From the NCBI GenBank assembly GCA_002695025.1, contig NZNV01000017.1, forward strand, positions 1 to 64,000: 64,000 bases of DNA, written 5' to 3'. Below are positions 33,539 through 42,173 of this stretch, piece after piece. Positions within the stretch are counted from its first letter, which is position 1. Every line of letters starts with the position of its first letter. Under the pieces are notes generated by a model that worked only from the letters and a program-made list of their open reading frames with translations, had not been told where the DNA came from and did no database searches. The translations under genes were made by a program, and so were the position numbers. The stretch comes from Owenweeksia sp. (GTDB lineage Bacteria > Bacteroidota > Bacteroidia > Flavobacteriales > Schleiferiaceae).

Positions 33539-35779
33539 CTAATCTTTCTTATCCGGAAGGGTGTAATACAAACCAGCGTATATATTACGCCCGAATACCG
33601 GTCCCCAGGTAAAGTTGGTGTCAAAATAGGGATCGTAGGGATTGTTGGCGTTCACAATAGGGTTGTCCTGGCGAAAGTCCAGGAGGTTATCTACCCCAAC
33701 AAACACTTCCAAACCGTTTTTAAAGGCTTTGTTTACCTGTGTGTTCATGGTGAAGAAACCAGGCGACTGCCCGGCTCTTTGAAATTCCAGTGGGCTGGAC
33801 TCGCTGTTTGGTAGGCGTTTGGAGCCAAACCAGTTTAGCGTAAGGTCAAACTTCCACTGGTTTTCCGTTTGATACGCCAGGTTGGTGAAAGCGCGGTGCT
33901 GCGGTATCAGGTAGCTCTGCCTTAAGCCGCTGATGAATTGTTCTTTGGAGTTGAGGTATTTGTACGCTAACCGTACGTCAAAATTGGTGAACAATTCGTA
34001 ATCGATCTGTCCCAGTACACTCAATGAACGGCTTCCTTCCGTATTGAGTAGGTAGGCTGTAGCAGGACCAAGGTCAAGGTCAGCTACCAGTTTGTTTTCA
34101 AACCAGGTGTAAAAGGCATCTACTGTAAGCTTCAGCTTATTCCCGGCAAGTTGCACGTCCTGCACCACACTGGCTCCGCTATTCCAGGCTATTTCGGGTA
34201 GTTGTGCTACCCCGAAATCCATAAACCTGCTGGATGCGAGAAGGTTGAGGTTTTCCATCATCACATTAGGGGTGCGCTGTCCGCGCCCACCACCTAAACG
34301 GAAAGTAGTAGACTCCGAAAGAGAATACCGCATGTTCAGCCGGGGGGTGATATAGGCTTGCTCAAAGTAGCTGTTGTAATCTCCCCGAACACCTGCCACC
34401 AAGGTAAACTTCGGATCAGGTTCAAAGGTATATTCAAAATAGGCGCCCGGTACTATCTCTGTACGCTCCTGGTTATATAAGGGGTCTTCCAGGTCAGGGC
34501 GTGTTAAGCGGTCCAAAACATTATCCATCTGAAAAGATACTCCGGTGCGATATTTATGAATCGTACTACCTATGATATCCTGATAGATAGTGTTGAGATA
34601 AGCGCTGCGTTGTTCTCCCCGATGGAATCGTTTCCCAAACCGCCCTGTGTGATCCTGGTACGTTAAACTGTAGATAATCCCCAGGCTACGAAAGGGTTGG
34701 TCTTTAAAAACATAGCCATTTTTGCCGAAAAGCTCCACTCTGCGCCCTTCTGATTCATAGCCCCAAAGGGTGTCAGAAGGATGATCATTTTCCAGGTATT
34801 CCATTTGTCCGCTGAGCTTTTTATTGCGGATGGCCGAAAGGCCGATCTGCCCTTCCCAGCCACTTTCAGGGTTCTTGAAATGCCAGCGGTTCATGAAGTT
34901 TAGTTGGCTACCGGTAGGAATGTCCGCAAAACCATCATTATTGCCATCACGCGGAATGCTGATAGAGCTGGCGTGGGCCATTATGGCGGTGGATAAGTGT
35001 TGATTGACGGGCAGGGCCGACATCACATTGAGCTCAGCACGGCTCCCTTGGTTGCCAAAAGCATTCAGGTAAAGTCGTGGTGCAGTTTCCGGTTTGTAAA
35101 ATTCCACGTTTATCTGGCCTGTAATGCTCTCGTAGCCGTTCAAAACCGAGCTTAAGCCCTTGGTGAGCTGTAAGCTTTCTACAAATGGACCGGGTATGTA
35201 AGTAAGTCCGGAATTAGAGTTAAGGCCACGGGCAAAAGGTATGTTCTCTCTTTGGATGAGAGCATATTTTCCCGCCAACCCCAACATTTCAATTTGCCGG
35301 GTTCCCGTAACGGCATCCGTAAAAGAAACATCAACCGAGGCGTTGGTCTCAAAACTTTCACTGAGATTGCAACAGGCTGCTTTACGCAATTCCTTGTCAT
35401 CAATCTTATAGGAAAGCCCGGCCTTGGTAATATCTATGGTAGTGGCATCAACCTTACCCACAACTTCAGCTCCTTCCAACTCATACCCGGAGGGCTGGAG
35501 TGTAAAGTTCATGGTGCCTTTGCGGGATATCACAATTTTGGATTGTGCCTGATACCCTAAAAAGCTTACTCTAAGGGTGTTGCTCCCGGCTGCTTTTTCA
35601 AGGGTGTAGGATCCGTCATTTCCGGTGGTTGTACCGGTTTCGGTACCTTCCCAGTAAACATTAGCCCCGGGTAAGGGAACTTCTTTTCCGTTGTCCAGTC
35701 CTTTTATGGTGCCGCTAATCTGGGCGAACCCCAGGAGGGGACATGCAATTGCTGCAAGCAGAAGCCTGAATGTCTTCAT
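33539..35779 (-). CDS. TonB-dependent receptor associated with metal-binding proteins
   Basis: This is a 746-residue outer-membrane transporter: signal peptide (MKTFRLLLAAIACPLLGFAQ), carboxypeptidase-like domain (about 20-105), plug (about 120-235) and barrel. The plug has the wording ELRKAACCNLSESFETNASVDVSFTD plus the following AVTGTRQIEMLGLAGKY, a hallmark of a Bacteroidota receptor group encoded next to HMA-domain proteins. The paired cysteines (ACC) in the plug are notable for possible metal contact. It lies 18 bases downstream of the HMA gene, so they are cotranscribed. A metal or metallophore substrate is inferred from the neighbourhood. Confidence 0.93.
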   Translation of the reverse strand: MKTFRLLLAAIACPLLGFAQISGTIKGLDNGKEVPLPGANVYWEGTETGTTTGNDGSYTLEKAAGSNTLRVSFLGYQAQSKIVISRKGTMNFTLQPSGYELEGAEVVGKVDATTIDITKAGLSYKIDDKELRKAACCNLSESFETNASVDVSFTDAVTGTRQIEMLGLAGKYALIQRENIPFARGLNSNSGLTYIPGPFVESLQLTKGLSSVLNGYESITGQINVEFYKPETAPRLYLNAFGNQGSRAELNVMSALPVNQHLSTAIMAHASSISIPRDGNNDGFADIPTGSQLNFMNRWHFKNPESGWEGQIGLSAIRNKKLSGQMEYLENDHPSDTLWGYESEGRRVELFGKNGYVFKDQPFRSLGIIYSLTYQDHTGRFGKRFHRGEQRSAYLNTIYQDIIGSTIHKYRTGVSFQMDNVLDRLTRPDLEDPLYNQERTEIVPGAYFEYTFEPDPKFTLVAGVRGDYNSYFEQAYITPRLNMRYSLSESTTFRLGGGRGQRTPNVMMENLNLLASSRFMDFGVAQLPEIAWNSGASVVQDVQLAGNKLKLTVDAFYTWFENKLVADLDLGPATAYLLNTEGSRSLSVLGQIDYELFTNFDVRLAYKYLNSKEQFISGLRQSYLIPQHRAFTNLAYQTENQWKFDLTLNWFGSKRLPNSESSPLEFQRAGQSPGFFTMNTQVNKAFKNGLEVFVGVDNLLDFRQDNPIVNANNPYDPYFDTNFTWGPVFGRNIYAGLYYTLPDKKD

Positions 35780-35797
35780 AATATGTGCTTCTGCTGG

Positions 35798-36163
35798 TTA
35801 CTGGTGTGTTTTAACTACTTCCGGATCGCGATAGTAGCAACACTTATGGAGGCTTTTGTAGGCCTCATCACTGGCGGTATTGAATTCTGTGTCGTATCCC
35901 GACTCATTGATAGAAGTGCTTATGGCTTCCAACGAAGTAACTTCACGGTCGTAAACAAGAGTAAGTATCTTGCTTTCCACATCCCATTCAGCTTTGGATA
36001 CGCCTTTGATGTCGGCAGCCTTCTCGATGGTCATTTTGCACATTTCACAAACACCATTCACCATCATGGTAGTGTCAGTTTCGGATTGGGCAAGGGCTGG
36101 CTGAACGGATACGAAGGCCAGGATACTGGAAAAAGTAAGAAAAAATTTATTTAAGGTTTTCAT
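35798..36163 (-). CDS. periplasmic heavy-metal-associated (HMA) domain protein
   Basis: This is a 121-residue protein with a signal peptide cleaved near residue 25 (PALA-QS). The HMA domain (about 32-98) carries the metal-binding motif GVCEMCKM (Cys39, Cys42). The C-terminal tail (HKCCYYRDPEVV) adds a second Cys pair. It is expected to bind Cu+, Zn2+ or a similar thiophilic ion in the periplasm and pass it to a partner. A -7-like element TATGTTTG lies at 36183-36190. It precedes the receptor gene by 18 bases. Confidence 0.92.
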   Translation of the reverse strand: MKTLNKFFLTFSSILAFVSVQPALAQSETDTTMMVNGVCEMCKMTIEKAADIKGVSKAEWDVESKILTLVYDREVTSLEAISTSINESGYDTEFNTASDEAYKSLHKCCYYRDPEVVKTHQ

Positions 36164-36234
36164 GATATTCAGATTTTCTATTCAAACATAAATTGTGGGT
36201 CAAACGGTGGTAGTTATCTACCGGGATAGATCAT

Positions 36235-36669
36235 CTAAATAAGAAAACGTTGTACCCAAAGCAGTATCTGCAATCCCGAGCGCGTACCCGTGTCAGGGGG
36301 TGGCAGAGAATAGGTGACCGGGCTGAATACCTCCGTCAGGCCGGTGCTTTGGAAAGTGTAAATAAATGCTTTGAAAAAATCCAGGTTGAGGACTGAAGAT
36401 CTCTTGGAAAAGCTCTGCACATCGATGCCGCTGATGAGGATCACTTCATCTTCGCAACAGCTGTTTAACAGTTTCTCTTCTCCGGGGTGGTGATCTTCCA
36501 TGCCTGCACACTGAAAGTGTTCATCGTCCGGATGCTGGGCAGGTAATTCGAAAAAGTCTTCGGTAACCAGAGTTCCCATGCAATAATGCCGGCTTACCGA
36601 AAAACCGGCAGTGGCAAAAATTAAAATGCCGGTCAATACAAAGGAAAGTATGGCTTTCAGCTTTTTCAC
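36235..36669 (-). CDS. HYC_CC_PP family protein, metal-linked
   Basis: This is a 144-residue protein starting at GTG 36669, giving MKKLKAILSFVLTGILIFA, a normal signal peptide; a start at 36711 would lie upstream of the predicted transcription start. It has the three signatures that name the family: HYC (His28-Tyr29-Cys30), a Cys pair (Cys71-Cys72 in NSCCEDE) and a proline cluster near the end (LPPPDTG). A His/Asp/Glu-rich stretch (QHPDDEHF, EDHHPGEE) lies between. Members occur beside HMA proteins and TonB receptors in Bacteroidota; the biochemical role is unknown. Confidence 0.88.
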   Translation of the reverse strand: MKKLKAILSFVLTGILIFATAGFSVSRHYCMGTLVTEDFFELPAQHPDDEHFQCAGMEDHHPGEEKLLNSCCEDEVILISGIDVQSFSKRSSVLNLDFFKAFIYTFQSTGLTEVFSPVTYSLPPPDTGTRSGLQILLWVQRFLI

Positions 36670-36674
36670 AGGTA

Positions 36675-36682
36675 CAAAGATA
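36675..36682 (-). promoter_or_regulatory. -7 element TATCTTTG of the HYC_CC_PP gene
   Basis: On the minus strand TATCTTTG ends five bases before the GTG at 36669. The transcript would start almost at the GTG, so it is probably leaderless, and this supports the GTG as start codon. Confidence 0.55.
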
Positions 36683-36724
36683 AAAATATGAATTAGCTGA
36701 AGTTTATACAATTAAGGATTCGGT

Positions 36725-37291
36725 TTATACTTTGTCCAGTGGCTTGCGCCCTTTGCTTCCAAGCTTTTTGAATCCGGTGGGGGTAAGGCCGGTTATCTTT
36801 TTAAATTGGGAGGATAGGTGGGCTACGCTACTATAATTGAGCTGAAAGGCAATTTCGGAAAGAGTGAGCTCATTGTAGACCAGCAATTCCTTGGCTTTTT
36901 CTATTCGTTGCTCCAGGTGAAAGTTTTCAATAGTACGTCCTTCCACCTGGCTGAAAAGCTTGCTCAGGGAAGAATATTCTTTATTCAGGTTCTGGCTCAA
37001 CCAACTGCTCAGGGAAGTGCTTTCCGGTGCATCAGCCTGCTGGATGTAATTGATGACCAGTGCTTTTATCTGGCTGATCAAGCGGCTGTCCCGGTCTTCG
37101 AGTAATTCAAAACCTTCCTGTATAAGGGCTTGGGCCAGGCTTTGAGTTTCCTGAGGTGTAAGTTCACGGGGAAGTGAAACCTCCCCCAAACGAACTTCGT
37201 TACGGGGGAGGTTCAGCTTTTTAAAAATGTGTTCTACACTGCGCTTACAGCGGTCACACACCATATTTTTAATAAAGAGTTCGGATTGCAT
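36725..37291 (-). CDS. AraC-type regulator with N-terminal HMA-like metal-binding domain
   Basis: This is a 188-residue protein. Residues 1-70 look like an HMA fold: SELFIKNMVCDRCKRSVEHIF with the motif C12-D-R-C15, then LGEVSLPRELTPQETQSLAQALIQEGFEL. Residues about 80-185 are an AraC/XylS helix-turn-helix pair (ENFHLEQRIEKAKELLVYNE, LTLSEIAFQLNYSSVAHLSSQFKKITGLTPTGF). It is therefore a one-component metal sensor in layout. It sits inside the metal cluster, upstream of the HYC_CC_PP gene, so it probably controls the cluster. The metal is unknown. Confidence 0.9.
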   Translation of the reverse strand: MQSELFIKNMVCDRCKRSVEHIFKKLNLPRNEVRLGEVSLPRELTPQETQSLAQALIQEGFELLEDRDSRLISQIKALVINYIQQADAPESTSLSSWLSQNLNKEYSSLSKLFSQVEGRTIENFHLEQRIEKAKELLVYNELTLSEIAFQLNYSSVAHLSSQFKKITGLTPTGFKKLGSKGRKPLDKV

Positions 37292-37323
37292 AAGGAACTC
37301 AAAATTACAAATCAGATGCTTGC

Positions 37324-37887
37324 CTATTGTATGGTTAGGGGGAAAACAGCTTCTACATCGGTTTCTCCACCTGCATTGTTGATCAGGCCATCGCTAACTC
37401 CCGAAGCATTCTTATCCGGTTGATGCCTCAGTACTACGGTCAGTTCACCGGATCCGGGCTGCAGAGTTTCCAGGTCTGCCGACAAGCCAATAGGCTTGCC
37501 ATTTACATCCTTATCCGTATATTCCAGGCTTACGCTCAGGCTGTTATCAAACAGGTAGAATACCTGGTGTTCATCTCCCTCGGCCTTGATTTCTGCCGTT
37601 ATATCTTCTGCCGGATTTTTGGTTTCATTCAGGAACTCCAGCGCTACGGAATAAGTAATACCAGAATCCAATGGCTCCGTAGTAACCACCGGTGCGGTAG
37701 GGCCATTACCATCATTGTCAACCGAACTGAAGGTAATTTCCTGTCCGCCACCCATAGGGGTCAGATGTACTACAACGGTGGTGATGAGTTCTTCTTCGTT
37801 TTCAAGGGTAGGTTTGTTGTCATCCTTATCACAAGAGGAGAGTAAAGAAAGAGCCATAGCTCCAGTCATAAAAACACGGGTTTTCAT
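37324..37887 (-). CDS. lipoprotein following a TonB receptor, function unknown
   Basis: This is a 187-residue protein. The ATG at 37887 gives MKTRVFMTGAMALSLLSSC with lipobox Cys19; an ATG at 37908 lies inside the end of the receptor gene and adds no signal. The mature part has an acidic Asp/Glu/Asn-rich start (DKDDNKPTLENEEE) and a beta-rich body (TTVVVHLTPMGGGQEITFSS, VFYLFDNSLSVSLEYTDKDVNG, ELTVVLRH). It begins 11 bases after the receptor stop codon and is cotranscribed with it. It could be an outer-membrane partner for metal uptake; this is inferred from position. Confidence 0.8.
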   Translation of the reverse strand: MKTRVFMTGAMALSLLSSCDKDDNKPTLENEEELITTVVVHLTPMGGGQEITFSSVDNDGNGPTAPVVTTEPLDSGITYSVALEFLNETKNPAEDITAEIKAEGDEHQVFYLFDNSLSVSLEYTDKDVNGKPIGLSADLETLQPGSGELTVVLRHQPDKNASGVSDGLINNAGGETDVEAVFPLTIQ

Positions 37888-37897
37888 AAAATTTAAT

Positions 37898-40210
37898 TTA
37901 GAATTCATACTTGATTTTTAATTGAAGATTTACCCCAGTTTGATCCGCATAATACCGGAATCGGTTCAGGTAATCGCGGTAGGGTGTGTTTAAAAGGTTT
38001 TGAACGCCAAGACTGAAGGTGAAGGTGCGGTTATCGCTGGCGGGAAGCTCCGTTCCCATGGAAAGTCCCAGCAGGCTGTACGCATCAGGGGGTGGGGCAA
38101 GATCTGCATCACGAGGCGAATGAACCTGACGGGCCACCAGTTTCTGGGAAACGCTGATAAAGCTGTTTTTTAAAAGCGTAAAATCCCTGAAATAATAGTG
38201 TATGCTGTGGTTTAACTGGGGTGGTGGCATTAATACGAGGTCGTCATCATCGGAACGGTTGATACCTCTTACGTAAGTTCCGCTCAGGGAATACTCCAGT
38301 TTGGTAGTAAGAAATATGCTACCCTGGAGATCTGCTCCAGCCAATAGAACATGGTCCTGCGTGTATTGCTGCACGGGGAACGTCCCTCGAATGGTTATTC
38401 TCGGTTCCTGCTGAGGGTTGAGGTAGATGTAGTTCTGGAAAGGGTTGAGATACGCTGTTAACTCCATTTTCCAGGCGTTGGGGTAATTGGCGCTAAGGGT
38501 GGTGCTCCAGTTAAGCGAGCGTTCCGGAACTAATGATGAATCGCCTACCTCTATGGTTGCAGCGCCATGATGCAAGCCTTCGCTCATCAACTCATTTACA
38601 TGAGGCGGACGATAGGCATAGGCCAGCAGGTTGCTCAGTTGCCAGTGGCGGTTAAAACTATAAGTGGCGCCCGCTGATGCAGCAAGATTGTTAAAACTAA
38701 ATTCAGGTCGGATCAGTTGATTGCTGAAATTGAACTTTTGTACCAGGGTGTATTCCCGGTCGTAGCGTATGCCCGCCTCCCATATCCACCTGGAAGTGTG
38801 GTATTCCTGTACCATAAAAGCTCCGCCCTGGTAGCGGTTGTAATTCGGCAAAAGTGGACGGATACCCGTTCCCGGAATATTGCTGTTGATCTGCAACAGG
38901 CCGGAAATACCATATTCGGCATTCCATTTTGGAGAATGGTTCCACCGGGCGGTAAGGTCCAGGGTTTGCGTGGAGAGGTTGAGATTGTTAGCGGCCACGT
39001 TTTTAGCATCTCCTCTGCGTACATCATATTCCAGGCGTTGGTTGTTCTGAATGCTGTATACCAGTTCCAGTGTGCCTTTAGCACTCGGATGGTACTGTAG
39101 TCTGGACTTCAATAATTGATGAGTGAGGTCCTGGCGCGGGCTGTTGATAGCATAACTAAAGGGGTCCTGGTAAAATGGCTCTCCACGTGCCAGGGCAAGG
39201 TCAAAATCGGTTTTGTTGCCAATGTGTGCGGACCGGAGAATACCCAGTTCCGTGTGAAATAAACTGTAATACAGTTCACCTTGCCATTTTTCCTTTTGAT
39301 AGCCAAGGGTAAAAGTTCCGTCCAGTTCACGGTTTCCTGTATTACTCAGGAAGTAATCCGGAGCACTTCGGTCGCCCATGATCTCACCCGTAAGCTGAGT
39401 CCGTAGTGCCCAGTTTTTACCCAGGCCTCTTTCCAGCCTCAGGGCTGTAGTAAAACCTCTTCCGTTGGTATGGCCAATAAGGTAAGCCTTACCATGCAAC
39501 TTTGCATGGCCAAAGGGAAGTTTGGCCGGTTGTAGCCTAAGCACACCTCCTACAGCCCCGGTCCCATAGCGCACATTGCCGGCCCCTTTGGTAATAGTTA
39601 CTTCATCCGCTGTAAACAGATCAGCGTTAAGGCCATGTTCCAGTCCCCACTGCTGATCTTCCTGCCGGATCCCGTTATTCAGCGTAACCACCCGGTTGCC
39701 ATATAGGCCATGAATTACCGGCTTGATGATCGTGCTCCCACTACTGAGCGTGTTAACACCACTGCTGTTGCTCATTAAGCCTTCCAGTGATTGTCCCCGC
39801 GCTTGTTCTATTTCTCTTTCACTGATCCGCACTTCTGCATCTGCGGTAGTTCGTGATCGGATGCTTATAATTTCGGCTTCAGACAGAAGCTCGGTATGAT
39901 GTTCAGGATAAAAATTGAGGTTCGAAACATTTTCTTTCACGATAACGGCAAGAGTAACCGGCTCACAACCAATATGGGAGGCAGTTACCTGGTAAGTGCC
40001 GGGGCAAAGTTTATCAATATGATAAAACCCGGTACTGTCTACCACTGTGCCGCGTCCCAGTTCACGAATGTATACTTCGGAAAAGGGCAGGGGCTGCCTG
40101 TCATGTTGATCCATAACATAACCGCTGATACTGAGTTTGCACTTTTGCGCCAGAGCGGGAGTGCTGCCTAATATGCTCATTAATGCAATGAGCCTGAATG
40201 AAATATTCAT
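37898..40210 (-). CDS. TonB-dependent receptor, ZnuD-like
   Basis: This is a 770-residue outer-membrane receptor: signal peptide (MNISFRLIALMSILGSTPALAQ), carboxypeptidase-like domain (about 25-110), plug (about 120-235) and barrel ending LKIKYEF. The plug phrases KPVIHGLYGNRVVTLNNGIR and EDQQWGLEHGLNAD resemble the zinc receptor ZnuD group, and the first domain carries several Cys (KCKLS, LCPGTY, HIGCEP). Zinc or another divalent metal is the best guess, supported by its neighbours. It is preceded by a His/Cys-rich exported protein and followed by a lipoprotein gene. Confidence 0.92.
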   Translation of the reverse strand: MNISFRLIALMSILGSTPALAQKCKLSISGYVMDQHDRQPLPFSEVYIRELGRGTVVDSTGFYHIDKLCPGTYQVTASHIGCEPVTLAVIVKENVSNLNFYPEHHTELLSEAEIISIRSRTTADAEVRISEREIEQARGQSLEGLMSNSSGVNTLSSGSTIIKPVIHGLYGNRVVTLNNGIRQEDQQWGLEHGLNADLFTADEVTITKGAGNVRYGTGAVGGVLRLQPAKLPFGHAKLHGKAYLIGHTNGRGFTTALRLERGLGKNWALRTQLTGEIMGDRSAPDYFLSNTGNRELDGTFTLGYQKEKWQGELYYSLFHTELGILRSAHIGNKTDFDLALARGEPFYQDPFSYAINSPRQDLTHQLLKSRLQYHPSAKGTLELVYSIQNNQRLEYDVRRGDAKNVAANNLNLSTQTLDLTARWNHSPKWNAEYGISGLLQINSNIPGTGIRPLLPNYNRYQGGAFMVQEYHTSRWIWEAGIRYDREYTLVQKFNFSNQLIRPEFSFNNLAASAGATYSFNRHWQLSNLLAYAYRPPHVNELMSEGLHHGAATIEVGDSSLVPERSLNWSTTLSANYPNAWKMELTAYLNPFQNYIYLNPQQEPRITIRGTFPVQQYTQDHVLLAGADLQGSIFLTTKLEYSLSGTYVRGINRSDDDDLVLMPPPQLNHSIHYYFRDFTLLKNSFISVSQKLVARQVHSPRDADLAPPPDAYSLLGLSMGTELPASDNRTFTFSLGVQNLLNTPYRDYLNRFRYYADQTGVNLQLKIKYEF

Positions 40211-40267
40211 TCAAATTCGTTTAGTAAGAAATAATAGAAAAGTCGTCTGTAGTGACGGAAGGTTAGG

Positions 40268-40594
40268 TTAACCAGGTATGGCAGGAGGTGCCCGGTCTGA
40301 GAGGGATGAGGTGCTTTTAGGTAGGGCGGCCTGCTCCGAATCAAGCTCCCTGCTCATGGGATATTTTATCTCACTTATAGTTGGATCAGGAGCAGCAAGA
40401 GAGACAGGCAACCAATGAAAATCACATATAGCACAATCCGTTGAGGCTTGGAAATGGCTTTCGGAATGATCATCGGTTCGGCTAGTATGTGTGTGATCGC
40501 AATCGTGAAAGAGCTGTCGGGGAGCAACTGAAACAGCCACCAGCAAGAGAAGCACAGCTGAAAGGTGTTGTATATAAGCTCTTACCTTTTTCAC
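40268..40594 (-). CDS. small exported His/Cys-rich protein, DUF2946-like
   Basis: This is a 108-residue protein with a signal peptide or anchor (about 8-25, IQHLSAVLLLLVAVSVAP) and then a dense set of possible metal ligands: HDCDHTH (His30, Cys32, His34, His36), His43, His47, and CAICDFH (Cys54, Cys57, His60). It ends with APPAIPG. The CxxC plus final RAPPA-type motif resembles DUF2946 proteins found beside metal transporters. It is the first gene of the minus-strand metal cluster, 57 bases upstream of the ZnuD-like receptor. It probably binds Zn or Cu in the periplasm. Confidence 0.78.
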   Translation of the reverse strand: MKKVRAYIQHLSAVLLLLVAVSVAPRQLFHDCDHTHTSRTDDHSESHFQASTDCAICDFHWLPVSLAAPDPTISEIKYPMSRELDSEQAALPKSTSSLSDRAPPAIPG

Positions 40595-40709
40595 GCCACA
40601 AAACTACAAAAAGGATAAATTGATTTTCAATGAAATCCTTACGGATGCATAACAACCAGGCATAAAAACGATTTATCGAAAAGAAAATCCGTCAGATTAA
40701 TCTTCTAAT

Positions 40710-40717
40710 TATCTTTG
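40710..40717 (+). promoter_or_regulatory. -7 element TATCTTTG upstream of the AhpD-like gene
   Basis: Exact TAnnTTTG match 64 bases upstream of the ATG at 40782, in the spacer between divergent genes. No convincing -33 element is seen. Confidence 0.45.
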
Positions 40718-40781
40718 CCAAGATTTTGCCTGAGCCTAAGGTTCGGTTGAAAAATTACCTATTAAAATATTGATTTTTAGA

Positions 40782-41363
40782 ATGAACGATTATTTGCGTG
40801 AATATTTATATGCTCCGGTATCCTATGATCAGGCTAGCCCCGAAGTACGTGAGATATATGATGATACGAAGAGGACGTTACAATTGCCATTTGTATTAAA
40901 CTGGTTTAAGTACCAGGGTGGAAATGTAAACCTGTTAAAGGCCAATTGGGAAAAGCTGAAGCGTACTCTTATGGATGGTGAGGTGCCTAACGTTTTGAAG
41001 CAATTGATCATTTATAACGTAAGTCAGGAAAGAGGGTGCAGTTATTGTGCTCATGCCCACGGGGTTTTTGCCAATAGTATGAGTGATTCCATTTCAGGGG
41101 ATATTGATTTTAAGCTGACCGAAAATATGGACAGCAACCTGATACCAAACAGTTATAAAGTGGCTATTAAAGTGGTGACCAAAGCAGCCTTACGACCTGA
41201 AGAAATTGATGAAGGGGATTTTGTAGCCATGCGTGAGGCAGGCTTTAACGACCAGGAAATAAAGGAGCTTTTTGCACAGGCCGACCTGGTTAATATGTTG
41301 AATACCATCGCTTACGTAACCAATGTGAAAATAGATAATGAATTAATGGAGGCGCAATTCTAG
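40782..41363 (+). CDS. AhpD/carboxymuconolactone decarboxylase-like protein
   Basis: This is a 193-residue protein from the ATG at 40782 (MNDYLREYLYAPV); a TTG four codons upstream is less likely. The motif CSYCAHAHG (about residues 88-96) is the AhpD-type redox CxxC followed by a histidine, as in alkylhydroperoxidase-like enzymes. The remainder is helical. A peroxide-reducing or thiol-redox role is likely, with an unknown partner. The kinase-like gene begins nine bases after its stop codon and the response regulator follows, so the three probably form an operon. Confidence 0.83.
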   Translation: MNDYLREYLYAPVSYDQASPEVREIYDDTKRTLQLPFVLNWFKYQGGNVNLLKANWEKLKRTLMDGEVPNVLKQLIIYNVSQERGCSYCAHAHGVFANSMSDSISGDIDFKLTENMDSNLIPNSYKVAIKVVTKAALRPEEIDEGDFVAMREAGFNDQEIKELFAQADLVNMLNTIAYVTNVKIDNELMEAQF

Positions 41364-41372
41364 AACGGGGTC

Positions 41373-42173
41373 TTGCAAAACAATACCAACATACGATTAG
41401 CTTTTGAAGCGTATGCACAGTTCAGTGGTAAACTGATGGCATGCGTAAACATAGAGGATATGCAGGGGCTGCTCGTTTCTCACCTCAAATATCTTTTTAA
41501 TTATAAGAAGGTGCGGATTGCCTACGTAAAAGAGGATGTAGTAGTTCTCCACCAGGTGGGGAAAGATCAAATCCTGGTTGGCCGGGGGGAGGAAAACATA
41601 CTGAATGAATTTGAACAGAACCTTAGATCCGAAGGAATACCGTTGGCCCTGACCCTTGAAAATGAGGAGAAGCTTCATGCCTGGCGTTTCGGATCAATGG
41701 GGCAGGGTTTAGTACTTTTTTCGGTCCTTACTGAAAAGGATGAGGAATTTTTATTTAACCATAGTATAATGAAGCTTCTGGCCGAAAGTCTTTTGGCCAA
41801 ATTCCTCCAATTCAGTCTTTATGAAGCCCTGGATAGTAATAATGAGAAACTGAACCAGGCGCTTATCACGGTGCAGCATCAAAATGATGAGATCAGGGCT
41901 TTGGCACGCTCGCAAAAAATAGAGTTGGCTGAAAAAACACGTGATATACGGGCTAAGAATGAAGAACTTCAAAATATTGTAAAACTGAATGCTCATGAAG
42001 TTCGGGAACCTCTTTCCCGTATCATGGGGCTTATAGGCTTGCTAAAACATACGAATTCACATAACGGTATCGCAGAATTGCCTCTTATTGAGGAGGCTGC
42101 TTTGGAGCTGGATGCAGCTCTCAAACATGTGATCCTTCGGGCCGAAACTAAACTAAAATCCAATTTATCATGA
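41373..42173 (+). CDS. histidine-kinase-like protein with DHp helix but no ATPase domain
   Basis: This is a 266-residue protein starting at TTG 41373. Residues about 10-150 look like a GAF-type sensory domain (YAQFSGKLMACVNIEDMQGLL). A coiled coil (about 160-200) leads to an H-box, KLNAHEVREPLSRIMGLIGLL, with His208 at the phosphorylation position. The protein then ends about 40 residues later, with no N, G1 or G2 box of a HATPase_c domain. It cannot autophosphorylate by itself as read. It overlaps the response regulator gene by four bases (ATGA), so the pair is translationally coupled. There is no sign of a frameshift. Confidence 0.8.
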   Translation: MQNNTNIRLAFEAYAQFSGKLMACVNIEDMQGLLVSHLKYLFNYKKVRIAYVKEDVVVLHQVGKDQILVGRGEENILNEFEQNLRSEGIPLALTLENEEKLHAWRFGSMGQGLVLFSVLTEKDEEFLFNHSIMKLLAESLLAKFLQFSLYEALDSNNEKLNQALITVQHQNDEIRALARSQKIELAEKTRDIRAKNEELQNIVKLNAHEVREPLSRIMGLIGLLKHTNSHNGIAELPLIEEAALELDAALKHVILRAETKLKSNLS

